From a virus, in IMG/VR virus record IMGVR_UViG_3300020391_000012, positions 1-31,984 of that record: 31,984 bases of DNA, one strand, 5' to 3'. The notes beneath the pieces are model-generated. The model did no database searches and was not told where the DNA came from. It saw only the letters and a list, made by a program, of their open reading frames with translations. The position numbers and the translations under genes were made by a program. Positions 18,346-29,200 of this stretch are shown here, one piece after another (within the stretch, counting starts at the first letter, position 1; every line of letters begins with the position of its first letter).

Positions 18346-20612
18346 TGGCAAAAATTACAGCTGCAAAACAAAATTTTACATCAGGTGAAATTACACCCAG
18401 GTTGTCAGGTAGAACTGATCTTGGACGTTATGATAATGCAGCACAAACAATTGAGAACTTTTTAGTACAGCCACATGGCGGTTTAGGAAGAAGACCAGGC
18501 ACACAATTTATTAGAGAAGTTAAAACCAGTTCAGCACAAACCAGGTTAATACCTTTTCAGTTTAATGTTGAACAAGCCTATATATTAGAATTTGGTAATA
18601 CATATTTTAGGGTTTATAAGGATGGCGGTATTGTTGTATCAGGTGGTAGTCCAGTAGAGTTTACAACACCATATACCACGGCGCAGTTAGATCAGATAAA
18701 GTTTGCTCAAACAGCTGACGTTATGTACATCGCTCATCCAAGTCACGCTCCTAGAAAGTTAACCAGGACAAGTCATACTGCCTGGACAATCAATGAAGTT
18801 GTCTTGCAGCGTGGTGCAATGTTAGATCAAAATCTAACGACAACCACTCTTACGGCTAACGGTAGAACTGGCAGTGTAACAATAACAGCTAGTGCAAGTA
18901 CCTTTGCATCTACGGATGTAGGGCGCCTGGTAAAGCTGCATAAAGGTTTTGCTAAGATAACTAACTTTAGTAGCGCCACATCGGTTACAGCGACCGTACA
19001 AGAGCTAGAGGACGGTAGATCAGAGCTGATGCCGTCATATGCAGCTAGTACATTATCATTTCATGAAGGTGATCCATCAACTACTGGATTAGAGCATAAT
19101 GATAGAATAGAAGATAGCGCTGGTAATTTTATTACCCAGGGTTTTGAAAATGGCATGAAGATCACTATTAGTGGTACGTCTAGCAACAATGGATCAGGTA
19201 AACTTATAGTCGATGTAACTGATACAGTATTGACGCTTGCGCCTGGTATTGACCTGGCTAATGAAAGTGCTGGTAGTAGTTTTACTTTAAATGGTGATCT
19301 TATTGCTGATAGTAATTTTTCACTTGGTGCATTTTCAGATACAACTGGGTTCCCAGCAGCTGTTGCGTTTTATGAACAAAGGTTAGTATTTGCTGGAACA
19401 AGCAGTCAGCCACAAACAATATTCTTTTCTCAAAGTGGTGATTTTGAAAACTTTGAGCGTGGTACAAATGATGATGACGGTTTGGTTTATACGATAGGAT
19501 CTAATGAGGTAAATGTCATTAGATACCTGGCATCAGGACGGCAGCTGATAGTTGGTACTAGTGGTGGTGAGTTTATTGTTAGGGCGTCAGGTTTTGACGA
19601 ACCATTGAAGCCAAACAACACGCAGATCAAACAACAAACAACATATGGATCATCAGACATCCAACCAATGCAAGTTGGTAATGCTACATTGTTTTTACAG
19701 CGTGCTAAAAGAAAACTGCGTGAATTAGTATTTAGTAATGAAAGCGATAGTTATGTAGCGCCTGATATGACTATCCTGGCAGAACATATAACAGAAGGCG
19801 GTATAACAGCTTTTGCGTATCAGCAAGAACCTGACAGTGTTGCATGGACGGTTAGGACTGACGGTGTTCTATCATGCATGACATATAGACGAGAAGAGCA
19901 AGTTGTTGCCTGGCATAGGCATATTATAGGCGGTGTATTCGGATCAGGCACTGCTGTTGTAGAATCAGTGGCTGTCATACCTGGTGATCTAGATGAAGAT
20001 GAAGTTTATTTAATTGTAAAAAGGACGATAGGTGGAGCAACAAAAAGATATGTTGAAAGAATGTCAGGATTTGATTTTGGATCTGACATTACGGATGCAT
20101 TTTTTGTTGATAGTGGACTAACATATTCAGGCAGCGCTGCAACATCTATATCAGGTCTAGACCATTTAGAAGGACAAACTGTTTCAGTATTAGCAGATGG
20201 ATCACTGCATCCAGACGTTACTGTAAGTTCAGGAGCCGTTACACTCCAGCGATCAGTTACAAAAGCTCACATAGGTTTGCCTTTTACAAGTAAGGTTGAA
20301 ACACTTAGGATTGATGGCGGTAGTGCTTTGGGAAGCTCCCAGGGCAAAGTAAAAAGAATATCTGAAGTAACTATAAGATTATTTAGATCAGTAGGTTTGA
20401 AGGTTGGTACGTCATCTAGTGAATTAGATATTGTGCCATTTAGAGATTCAGGCGATGCGATGGATACAGCAATACCATTATTTACTGGAGATAAAACTGT
20501 AGAATTTAGAGGTGGCTACGATGATGATGCAACGATTGTTATTCAGCAAGACCAGCCATTACCAATGACAATACTAGCTATATTCCCAACGGTATCTGTT
20601 TTTGATAAATGA
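18345..20612 (+). CDS. Tail tubular protein B / nozzle (T7 gp12-like), 755 aa
   Basis: Starts AKQNFTSGEITPRLSGRTDL with GRYDNAAQTIENFLVQPHGG and LGRRPGTQFI, the classic opening of gp12-type nozzle proteins. Further conserved parts are AAVAFYEQRLVFAGTSSQPQ followed by TIFFSQSGDFENF, and RQLIVGTSGGEFIVRASGFD. The length (755) is near that of T7 gp12 (~794). It forms the tail nozzle to which fibres attach. The start overlaps the gp11-like stop. Confidence 0.92.
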   Translation: MAKITAAKQNFTSGEITPRLSGRTDLGRYDNAAQTIENFLVQPHGGLGRRPGTQFIREVKTSSAQTRLIPFQFNVEQAYILEFGNTYFRVYKDGGIVVSGGSPVEFTTPYTTAQLDQIKFAQTADVMYIAHPSHAPRKLTRTSHTAWTINEVVLQRGAMLDQNLTTTTLTANGRTGSVTITASASTFASTDVGRLVKLHKGFAKITNFSSATSVTATVQELEDGRSELMPSYAASTLSFHEGDPSTTGLEHNDRIEDSAGNFITQGFENGMKITISGTSSNNGSGKLIVDVTDTVLTLAPGIDLANESAGSSFTLNGDLIADSNFSLGAFSDTTGFPAAVAFYEQRLVFAGTSSQPQTIFFSQSGDFENFERGTNDDDGLVYTIGSNEVNVIRYLASGRQLIVGTSGGEFIVRASGFDEPLKPNNTQIKQQTTYGSSDIQPMQVGNATLFLQRAKRKLRELVFSNESDSYVAPDMTILAEHITEGGITAFAYQQEPDSVAWTVRTDGVLSCMTYRREEQVVAWHRHIIGGVFGSGTAVVESVAVIPGDLDEDEVYLIVKRTIGGATKRYVERMSGFDFGSDITDAFFVDSGLTYSGSAATSISGLDHLEGQTVSVLADGSLHPDVTVSSGAVTLQRSVTKAHIGLPFTSKVETLRIDGGSALGSSQGKVKRISEVTIRLFRSVGLKVGTSSSELDIVPFRDSGDAMDTAIPLFTGDKTVEFRGGYDDDATIVIQQDQPLPMTILAIFPTVSVFDK

Positions 20613-21049
20613 TTACGATTGATTTTGAAGCTGATCATGCAAAAGAGTTGTATGACGGTATGATTAATGATGACAGAAATAGACCAGCTATAATGATCTC
20701 ACAATTCGTTGATGAGGTAGTTGTAAAAAATTTATCTTTTACAGCTGTTAATAATGGTAAAATAATTTGTTCAGGTGGTATCTATCCAATATGGGATGGT
20801 GTAGGCGATGCCTGGTTTATTGGATCAAACATTATTTATGACTATCCAATTACAGTAACAAAACTTGTTAAAAAAACTTTAAATGAACTTATGGATCTTA
20901 ATAATTTTCATAGAGTTCAAGCATATGTAAGACATGATTGGGAAGACGCTCAAAGGTGGATCAAGGTCTTAGGTATGCAAAATGAAGGCACTGCCAGGAA
21001 ATATAGTACTGACGGTAGAAATCACATACTTTTTGCAAAGGTTAAATAA
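20609..21049 (+). CDS. GNAT-fold protein, T7 gp13-like, 146 aa
   Basis: ATG 20609 overlaps the nozzle stop (ATGA). The sequence AFTAVNNGKI-like beta hairpin (SFTAVNNGKIICSGGIYPIW), then GDAWFIGSNIIYDYPITVTK and VQAYVRHDWEDAQRWIKVLG is the acetyltransferase-like fold of phage gp13/DUF2833 proteins. An acetyl-CoA pyrophosphate-binding loop (Q/RxxGxG/A) is not evident, so enzymatic activity is doubtful. In T7, gp13 is needed for infectious particle assembly. Synteny (after gp12, before gp14) supports the call. Confidence 0.75.
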   Translation: MITIDFEADHAKELYDGMINDDRNRPAIMISQFVDEVVVKNLSFTAVNNGKIICSGGIYPIWDGVGDAWFIGSNIIYDYPITVTKLVKKTLNELMDLNNFHRVQAYVRHDWEDAQRWIKVLGMQNEGTARKYSTDGRNHILFAKVK

Positions 21050-21522
21050 TGGCAGACCCAGTAACATTAACACTAATAGGAGCTGGAGTATCCGCAGCTG
21101 GTACTTTTGCTGCTGCTCAAGGCACAAAACAAGTTGGGCGATATAACAAGCAGATAGCAGATAGAAATGCAAAGGTAGCAGAACAAAAAGCCGAAATGGC
21201 TTTGTTTGATGCATCCAGGAATGCTGTAAAATTTAGAAATGATTTTAGAGGATTAAACGATGCTTCAGCAATGGCAATGCGTAAAAACAATGTAGCTATA
21301 ACTGGATCAGCTCTAGATGTTTTACTTGGTAATGCTTTAAACTTTGAAATAGATAATGAAAATCAAAGACGCCAGGCAGCTGCTACAGCAAGTGATTATA
21401 GAGAAAATGCAGTTAACGAAAGACTAAGAGGACAGCTTGCATATTATGAAGCAAAGCAACAAGCAAGAGCAATGAAGATAGCCGCTATCGGAAAAGCTGC
21501 GACAACCTATGGCAGCGTATAA
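21049..21522 (+). CDS. Internal virion protein, T7 gp14-like, 157 aa
   Basis: ATG 21049 overlaps the previous stop (TAATG). The N-terminus TLIGAGVSAAGTFAAAQGTK is hydrophobic and Ala/Gly-rich (likely inserts into the host outer membrane on ejection). It is followed by a long Ala/Gln/Arg-rich helix with RKNNVAITGSALDVLLGNAL and NENQRRQAAATASDYRENAV. This matches gp14-like internal core proteins in size and composition, and synteny agrees. Confidence 0.8.
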   Translation: MADPVTLTLIGAGVSAAGTFAAAQGTKQVGRYNKQIADRNAKVAEQKAEMALFDASRNAVKFRNDFRGLNDASAMAMRKNNVAITGSALDVLLGNALNFEIDNENQRRQAAATASDYRENAVNERLRGQLAYYEAKQQARAMKIAAIGKAATTYGSV

Positions 21523-23172
21523 ATGAGAGTACCTACATATAAACAACAAACTGGATTTGGTATTCGTGGCGGCGGTGGGCAGCGTTTAACAGCTAGTCTA
21601 AATCCTAATGCAGCTACAGCAGTAGCTAGAACTATATCTAGTATTGGTGATACCGTTACTGAAATAGGTATGAGAAAGCTAGAGATAGAAACTGATACTG
21701 AAGTTAATACAGCAAAAAAAGCGATTGTTGCTGAATTTGAGCAAGAAAAATCTAAAGCGTTAGTTAGTAATAATCCTATCCAGGCTGAAAGAGAAGCCAA
21801 GGGTAAAATGCAGCAAATACTAAAACAGTATTCAATGGGTCTAAAAGTAAATCCGACAACTGGTAAACCTTATTTAAGTTCTAAAAAATCACAATCCAGG
21901 TTTATGGTTGTAGGACAAGAGCTTTATAGTTCTGCAATTATTGATTATGTGAAAAAAAACAATTCTAGAATTATTGAGGTTAATAAAGCAAATATATCTA
22001 GCAGCACTGATGAAGCTGTCAACGCCATAATAAGTGCAGAAAATCCTGGTGATGCATTAGAAAATTTTAAAAAACTTTTTTCTACAAATTCATTTAATCC
22101 AGGTATTTTAAATAAAGCTCTTAGGAATGGTGATTACAATTCAAAAGAATATACAACAGCTTTTGACAATTCTGCTGAAGTACTTGTTGATGGATTAGTT
22201 TTGAAAGAAATGAAAAAATCACCAAGCGCTATGGCTGTCGCTATGGAAATTGTAGACGGCAAAAGTGATAATGTTGTTTTAAATAATGCTATCAATCTTA
22301 TCGGTGATAAAACAAAACTCCGTGATAAAATACTTAAAGCAGCTGAAGAATTTGATGAAGATAGAGAAAAAGCAAAAGAATCTAAAGAAAAAGAATTAGA
22401 AGGTATAAATAATAGTCTTTATGCAAAGGTTATTAATATTGATTTATCTGATCCAAAACAAGTAGAAGGCGCAAGAAAAAATCATCAAATACTTAAATCA
22501 AGAGGTTTTTACGAAACAACTAGCAAAATCAAAGATACAGAATTATTTTTAGGTATAAGGCAGCCTACTACAAAAGGTAGCCAAAAATCTGATAGAGAAG
22601 CAATAATGATACTAAAATCAGCTGATAGAAACAATATTTTGACAGCTAAATTAGTAGAAGATAATGCATCAAAATTATCAGATTCAGACTACAAATCATT
22701 TTTGAGCGCAGTGCAAACGGAGCAAAATGAAGGTTTTAGAGATGCCAAACAATTTTTTAGAACAAAACTAAGTTACAATGAAAATGCAGATACTAGCGGC
22801 GCAGCTGGTAAGTCTTTACAGTTAATGTTTGATGATGCGCAAAATGAGTTGTTTCAATGGAAACTTGATACAATGGCTGATCCTCAAAAGAAAATTACAT
22901 ATGCAAATACTATTGCCAAAGCAAAAGAAATCTATTCTAGAAAAGAAATAGAATTTCGTAAAACAATGAAGCAATCAGCGGTTGATTATTTAACGAGCAT
23001 GAACTCAATGCTGCCAAATCCATTGGTTTTTGACGAAAACAAACCCATTCAATCAACATTAGAATACATGAAAAATAATCCAACATTGTTTAGACCTAGT
23101 GATTTACTTGTACAAAATCTAAGAAAAGAAATTTTAACTTTTAAAAAATTTAGGATTGATAGCATTCAATGA
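21523..23172 (+). CDS. Internal virion protein, gp15-like position, 549 aa
   Basis: Begins MRVPTYKQQTGFGIRGGGGQ directly after the gp14-like stop. It is mostly helical and charged, with long Lys/Glu-rich stretches (DREKAKESKEKELEGINNSL). No enzyme motif is seen. Its position after gp14 and before two very large proteins fits T7 gp15, a component of the ejected DNA-translocating tube, though it is shorter than T7 gp15 (~747 aa). Assignment rests on order and composition rather than on clear similarity. Confidence 0.65.
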   Translation: MRVPTYKQQTGFGIRGGGGQRLTASLNPNAATAVARTISSIGDTVTEIGMRKLEIETDTEVNTAKKAIVAEFEQEKSKALVSNNPIQAEREAKGKMQQILKQYSMGLKVNPTTGKPYLSSKKSQSRFMVVGQELYSSAIIDYVKKNNSRIIEVNKANISSSTDEAVNAIISAENPGDALENFKKLFSTNSFNPGILNKALRNGDYNSKEYTTAFDNSAEVLVDGLVLKEMKKSPSAMAVAMEIVDGKSDNVVLNNAINLIGDKTKLRDKILKAAEEFDEDREKAKESKEKELEGINNSLYAKVINIDLSDPKQVEGARKNHQILKSRGFYETTSKIKDTELFLGIRQPTTKGSQKSDREAIMILKSADRNNILTAKLVEDNASKLSDSDYKSFLSAVQTEQNEGFRDAKQFFRTKLSYNENADTSGAAGKSLQLMFDDAQNELFQWKLDTMADPQKKITYANTIAKAKEIYSRKEIEFRKTMKQSAVDYLTSMNSMLPNPLVFDENKPIQSTLEYMKNNPTLFRPSDLLVQNLRKEILTFKKFRIDSIQ

Positions 23173-25988
23173 CAAGTTATTTAGACCAAATAGAAAATGA
23201 TTATGAAGCAGCAGAAACAGCTGCTTTTTTTAATATTGGCGTTGTAAACAAGCCTAAAGAAAAAGTAGAGCCAGTTGTTGATGATAAAGAAACAATACCA
23301 GGTACAATGGGTCGAGCTACTGTAAAAGGTGCGGTAAAAGGTATGACAGAACTACCTATGAACCTGGCAACAATAATTGGTGCGCCAGTTGATATTGTTA
23401 CAGCTGGATTAAATAAAATAGGATTTGATATACAAAACCCAGTTATGGGTAGTGAGTTCCTACAAGACGGCGTAAAGTCTATTATAAATATTGGTGAACA
23501 ATTAATACCAACCTCACTAAACACACAGTTCAATGAATATTTATCTAAACCATATGACAATCAAATTACTGGTAACTTGACAGAAGCTATATCACAATTT
23601 GGCACAACAGCTATCCCAGCTGCTTCTTTTGTAAAATTAATTACTAATGCAAACGCTTTTACCAGGTCATTAATGTGGGGCGGTATTGCTGACGCTACTG
23701 CATTCAACGCTGATGATAAAACTCTTGTAGGTCAGTTATTGTCTAATCCTGAAGCTGTTGATCAGCAAGACCAGGGCGCTCTAAGAGAAATGCTGGTTGG
23801 TTTATTTACAAAGTATGAAGATGATCCTGAAGCAGTAAAACTTGCGAAGTCTTCTCTTGAAGGTATGGGTATTGGTGGTTTATTAGAAGCCGCATTTAGA
23901 ATTGGTAGAAAAATACCCTGGAAAAGAGTTTTACAAGGTGGAGCTGTAGCAGCTGGATCAACGGCTTCAAGTGAAGCAGAAGCTGGTGTTATAGGTGATT
24001 TAATTAAACGTTTATCTAAAGCTGAAACTGCAAAGCTCAAGGCAGATGCAAAATCAACTAAAGAATATAATTTAGTTAGGGATGAAGCTCTTAGAATAAA
24101 AAACGAATATCCTACAGCTGAAGGCTGGTTACCAATAAACATTGCAGCTGATAGTAAAAATCCGTCTTTTAAAATAGATAAGAACGGTAAAATAGAAATA
24201 AGATGGCAGCAACCAAGTTATGCTTTTCATACACCAAATAATAAAAAGTTTGAAAAATTAAAAGGTGAAAAGAAAACAGCAGCTTTAGCCAACCATAAAC
24301 AAATGTTATCTGATAAAATGGTATCAGATGTAAACGCTGTTTTAGAAAGAGCAAAAAATGGTGATCAGGGTGCTATAGATATTATCAACCAGGCTAATTG
24401 GTATAGATCAATGAGATCTAGGCTTAGAAGAGAGTTTGGTGGTTTATCGGATGTATTCGCTGATATTCTTGGCGCAACGTCAGCAATGACTAATGTACAA
24501 CAAAATTATGAAAATGCTTTAGGTGTTCTAAGGTCATTTGTTCGTGGTGATTTTGATAAACAAATTGAAATGTATAAAAAGATTGCCGATGAAGGCGGTA
24601 ATCTAAGTTCAACGCAACTTACAGCAATGGCTAAAGATGCTAATATTGATTTTGATCTTATTAGAAACGCAGCTGGTAAATTATTTGGTAACAATAGTCC
24701 AGCAGCCACTACAGCGCTTTTAGATATGTTTAGACAAATCAAGCCAGGTAAGGCGCCTAAAACAATAAACTTTACTGGCAACCTTATTGGGTTTGGTAAT
24801 GAAGCAACAATTGATGTTTGGGCGGCAAGATATTTAAGAGATGCAGCTGGTAAACCGAGAATACCACCAGCAGCAGAAAAAGCAGTAGCTGGTAAACATT
24901 TGACTAAGAGTACATTTGAAAATCCACAAATAGGATCTGAGTTTGGCTTTGGTCAAGAGGTATTTTCTGACGCTGCAAATAGATTGAATGCGGAGGGCGG
25001 TATAAAAGCATTTAATGCAAATATTGGTGATATGGGTGCTGATGATCTCCAGGCAGTTGTTTGGTTTTTAGAAAAAGAAAAGTGGACTAAGAACGGATGG
25101 ACAACAAAAGCTGGTGAAGGTGGATCATTAGATTTTGAAAGTGTCTATGGTGGATCAGCTAATCCTGAAAGAGTAAAAGAGCTAAGATCAATTATAAATA
25201 CAGCTGATTCAACTGAAGCTGAAAAAATAAAAGCAGCAGATGAGTTGAAAACTTTAGAAGGTTCACCTGAAAGAACTACAATTGGTGTTTCAAGAGAAAG
25301 ACCTGACAATGTGCCGACTAATATACAACAAGCTGATTTGTCAGCAGAGCTTACCTCACCTCTAAAAAATGATGATACTGTTATGGCTTTTCAAGCAAAC
25401 AGCACATACGGTGAATTTATGGGTGAATTAGAACGCTCTTTAAATTATGAGGTTGTGACAAGAACAAATTTTAATCCAAAACCTATGACAGACAAAGTCG
25501 TTGAAATGGGTCAAAAATATAATCAAGATGCAGTATTTGTATCAAAGGTTGTTGCTGACGGAACTGACGGTGCTAGACCTGGTGCAGAAATATATTTTCA
25601 AAATAGACAAAATGTTGACTTTGCGCAGATCATAACAAATACATTAAGAGCAAGAGGTATCGATGGTTTTACATTTATAACTGATGCAAGATATAAAGAT
25701 AGACCTGATATTATGTCATTAAGCAATGAGCCAACAGCTGGATTAACTGGTATAAGATTCCAATACATTCCTGAATTTGATGAAGCATTTGATCCATCTA
25801 GGGCAAAAGAAATATTTGAGGAAAAAGAAGATTTGTTTTCAGATGTTATTGAGGAAATATCAAAAATAGATGGAATAAGTTTTGCAGATGTAGTAAACTA
25901 TCAGACCGTGGTTTATAAAAACCCATCTGCAACATGGATTAACGGTGGAGTATCATACGATGAGTACTTTGGAACAGCAACTAGATAG
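23169..25988 (+). CDS. Large virion protein (ejection-type), 939 aa
   Basis: ATG 23169 overlaps the previous stop (ATGA). The N-terminal ~260 residues have several amphipathic or hydrophobic segments (KGMTELPMNLATIIGAPVDI; GGAVAAGSTASSEAEAGVIG). Around residues 530-610, TINFTGNLIGFGNEATIDVW and AARYLRDAAGK resemble a module found in large phage virion and polyvalent proteins ('K-x-x-x-F-x-x-N-L-x-G...V-T-x-D-x-W'). No lysozyme or transglycosylase signature is found. It is probably packaged in the head and injected; the function of the modules is unknown. Confidence 0.65.
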   Translation: MTSYLDQIENDYEAAETAAFFNIGVVNKPKEKVEPVVDDKETIPGTMGRATVKGAVKGMTELPMNLATIIGAPVDIVTAGLNKIGFDIQNPVMGSEFLQDGVKSIINIGEQLIPTSLNTQFNEYLSKPYDNQITGNLTEAISQFGTTAIPAASFVKLITNANAFTRSLMWGGIADATAFNADDKTLVGQLLSNPEAVDQQDQGALREMLVGLFTKYEDDPEAVKLAKSSLEGMGIGGLLEAAFRIGRKIPWKRVLQGGAVAAGSTASSEAEAGVIGDLIKRLSKAETAKLKADAKSTKEYNLVRDEALRIKNEYPTAEGWLPINIAADSKNPSFKIDKNGKIEIRWQQPSYAFHTPNNKKFEKLKGEKKTAALANHKQMLSDKMVSDVNAVLERAKNGDQGAIDIINQANWYRSMRSRLRREFGGLSDVFADILGATSAMTNVQQNYENALGVLRSFVRGDFDKQIEMYKKIADEGGNLSSTQLTAMAKDANIDFDLIRNAAGKLFGNNSPAATTALLDMFRQIKPGKAPKTINFTGNLIGFGNEATIDVWAARYLRDAAGKPRIPPAAEKAVAGKHLTKSTFENPQIGSEFGFGQEVFSDAANRLNAEGGIKAFNANIGDMGADDLQAVVWFLEKEKWTKNGWTTKAGEGGSLDFESVYGGSANPERVKELRSIINTADSTEAEKIKAADELKTLEGSPERTTIGVSRERPDNVPTNIQQADLSAELTSPLKNDDTVMAFQANSTYGEFMGELERSLNYEVVTRTNFNPKPMTDKVVEMGQKYNQDAVFVSKVVADGTDGARPGAEIYFQNRQNVDFAQIITNTLRARGIDGFTFITDARYKDRPDIMSLSNEPTAGLTGIRFQYIPEFDEAFDPSRAKEIFEEKEDLFSDVIEEISKIDGISFADVVNYQTVVYKNPSATWINGGVSYDEYFGTATR

Positions 25989-26142
25989 GCAATTACAAAA
26001 AGGTAAAGATGAAAATTCTTTTGTTGTAAAAAACCTTAGAAGACAAATTGAAGCAAAAAAATCAGGTAAGTCATTTGCTGAGTTATATGTAACTGGATCT
26101 GCTAGTCAAAAGCCAAGCGAAAAAAATTCACAAATGTCCTAA
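25960..26142 (+). CDS. Small charged protein, 60 aa
   Basis: ATG 25960 follows GGAG (25947-25950) and overlaps the end of the 939-aa gene by 29 bases; the in-frame GTG at 25945 lies within the ribosome-binding site and is rejected. The peptide begins MSTLEQQLDRQLQKGKDENS and is predicted helical, with a Ser/Lys-rich tail. A terminator follows. No family recognised. Confidence 0.65.
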   Translation: MSTLEQQLDRQLQKGKDENSFVVKNLRRQIEAKKSGKSFAELYVTGSASQKPSEKNSQMS

Positions 26143-26167
26143 AATTTGGTATAAGACTATATATAGT

Positions 26168-26195
26168 AGGAGTGCTTTAGGCGCTCCTTTTTTTT
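26168..26195 (+). terminator. Rho-independent terminator before the 1068-aa gene
   Basis: AGGAGTGC (26168-26175), 5-base loop, GCGCTCCT (26181-26188) with one G-T pair, then a run of T to 26195. GAGGA, the ribosome-binding site of the next gene, follows directly. As after the capsid genes, downstream transcription needs read-through, so it sets expression level. Confidence 0.88.
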
Positions 26196-26204
26196 GAGGA
26201 ATTC

Positions 26205-29200
26205 ATGGCAACACCTGAAGAACAAACGCTAGATGCGTCATCTAGTGGCGTAACTAAATTTGCTGATAAAAGACCTGATGTTAGTAAAAATATTCAAGTT
26301 GCTGGATTAGGAAAAGAAGTATTTGGTTTATTTGGTGAGATACTTAATAGACAAAGTAAAGGCGGTATGGGTACTTCTGTGTCAGGTTCTGACGCAACAA
26401 CAAAAGTTCCTGAACCAAGTACTGAAGGTTTGCTCAAAGATGATGAAACTTACAAAGGTGTACAAAAAGATCTATCAGAAAAAGTATTAACACCTGGTGG
26501 TCAAGAGCGTTTTGCCAAGGGTGGTTTTCAGGCGAAAGTTGCTATTGAGCCTGAAGATGATTTGATTGATCTTGCCAAAAAAGCAGCTGATGAAGAGGTT
26601 AATACAGTTGCAAAAAAAGGTCTTAGAAATTTTAGAACTGGTCTTGCTAATGAAGGTGATGCCTTAGACGTTTTAGAAATTAGAAATAAAGATCTCATAA
26701 CTAGTGATACTGGTTTAGATTTTAATTTTGATAATTTTGAAAGTGGTAGTGATGTAAATAGAGTTATCAACTCAATAAGTGAAATATACAAAAATCCACA
26801 AGAATTAGAAAAAAGAGGTATTAAGACAAACGAGCAAACTCTTGTAGATGCAACAGAATTACTTGCTGATGAAATAGGCTTAACTAAAAAACTACTTAAT
26901 AAAAAGTCAGGTCAATTACTGAACGCTGAAGAAATGACAGCTGTAAGAGTTTTGCTTCAAAAGTCAGCTGCAAGGTTAGAAGAGTTAGCAAAAAAAGTTG
27001 AAACTGGTGATGCAAGTCCAAACGACCTGGTAGCATTCAGGCGTCAAATGTCTATTCATGCTGGTATACAGATGAAGGCAAAAGGCGCACAAACTGAAAT
27101 AGCCAGGGCATTGCAATCATTCAGGATTAAAACTGGTACTAATATTCCTGACGTTCAGGCACAAGTCATTCTTGATGAAACTGGTGGTACTAGACTAGCA
27201 CAAGACATGGCTAAAGGTTATTTAGATGCTTTGAGAACTGGCGGTCAATCGAATGCTAATAAATATGTAGCTGGTGCCTGGTATCAAAAACTTGGTGATA
27301 TTTGGCAAGAGGTATATGTAAATGGTCTTTTAAGTTGGGCGCCTACTCATCTTAAAAATATGTTAGCTACACCATTGTTCATGACATACAATCTTATGGC
27401 AGATATGTTGGCTGCAAGTATAGGAACTGGCGTTAGAACTGGTCAAAGATTAGTTGGTAAACAAGTAAATCCTGAAGGCGTTTATTTTGAAGATCTTTTT
27501 GCCAGGGTATATGGATATTCTAAATCATTAAGAGATGCTTATGTTGTTATGTCAAAAACATTTAAAACTGGTATACCAGCTGATGTTTTGAATAAAATTG
27601 AAAATTCTAATTATAGAGCGATTGATTCTGAAACATTAAATATATCAGGTGAAGCTGGTAAAGCTATTGATACTATAGGCAAACTAATAAGATACCCAGG
27701 TACAGCTCTTCAAGCAGCTGATGATTTTTGGAGAGTTATCTCCAGCCGTGGTGAATTATATGAACAAGCTATAAGAACTGCTAGATCTTCAAAAGCAAAA
27801 GGCAATTCAACAGATGTTGCTGTTGATGATGCTATGATGACTTTATTAGATCCTAAGTATAAATCTGATGAGTTAGATAACGCAGCTAGATATGTGACAA
27901 TGACAGATGATCTTGGAGATGGATTAACTGGCGGAACAACAAAATTAATTAGAAAAAGTTTTCTTGGTAGAATATTAATGCCTTTTGCCAAGGCGCCAAC
28001 AAATAGTATGCTTAGAGTTGGTGAGGGGCATCCATTAATAATAGCTGCTTCAATGATAAATCCAGGCAGCACTATTAGAAAAAATTTGCTTGGTCAAAAT
28101 GGCTCAAGAGCGCAGCAAAAAGCTATGGGTAAAATGTCATTGGGTGCAATGACAATGTCATTGTTTCACGAGTACGCTATTAATGGTCAAGTAACTGGAT
28201 CATATCCAAGAGACAAAGCAACTCAAAAAATGTTGCCCCCTGGATGGCAGCCATACAGTTTAGTATTTAGAGCTGAAGGTTTTCCAACGGACGAAGATGG
28301 TGATCCGTTGCCGATGTACAATGAAAAAACTGGATTGCCCAATGGTAAATTACTTTATGTAAGTTACCAGGGTTTAGAACCAGTAAGTGCTTTTTTAGGT
28401 ATTGCAGCTAGTACAGCTCAATATCAAACAATGTTTTACGACCCTGAAGATAGATTAAATTTAGCATCCGCTGCTACTATAGCTACTGTAGATTATTTTA
28501 GAGATTTACCATTTCTTCAAGGATTAGGATCTATTATAAGAGCGTTTGATTATGGTGATCCTTCTTTAGTTTTGGATAGTCCGTTAGGAAGTATGATTGG
28601 TGCTTTTCCGTTGCCAATGAGTAGTGCGGTAAGGAACATAAAAAAACTTACAGATAGTGAAGAGGGTGTTGAAGGACAAGGTACAATTATACCAAGAAAA
28701 TCACCAGCTACGCCTTCATTATATTATACTGTAGCTGATGTTGATAAACTTTATGAGGATAGTCAAAAAACAGATAATCCTTTTAAAGAAAAACCATATT
28801 CTTTAGTTGGTACTAAAAAAAATATAGATGGTGATTCAGCTGCCACATTTTTCTATGACACGGTTGCATACGGCTGGAATCAGCAAGTTATGACTATACC
28901 TTATGCAAAAGGTGTAGAAGAAAACTTTGCATATAAATACGATATGCTTGGATTTAAAAAAGAAAAAGGCGTTTCTTTTGCTGTTAATCCAACACTTGCT
29001 TTATGGAATAGCATGACGCCATTTAGAATGAGTTATGGTGAAGAAAATATAGAACCTTATTTTGCTGAATTAGTTAGATTAGGTGCGCCATTATCAGAAG
29101 AAAAATCAAGAATTAATGGTGTATCTTTAGATAATATTAGGCGAGGTCAACTGACAGAAATAGCTAAAAACAAAGCGATGCTGCGTCTAAATGTAAAAGG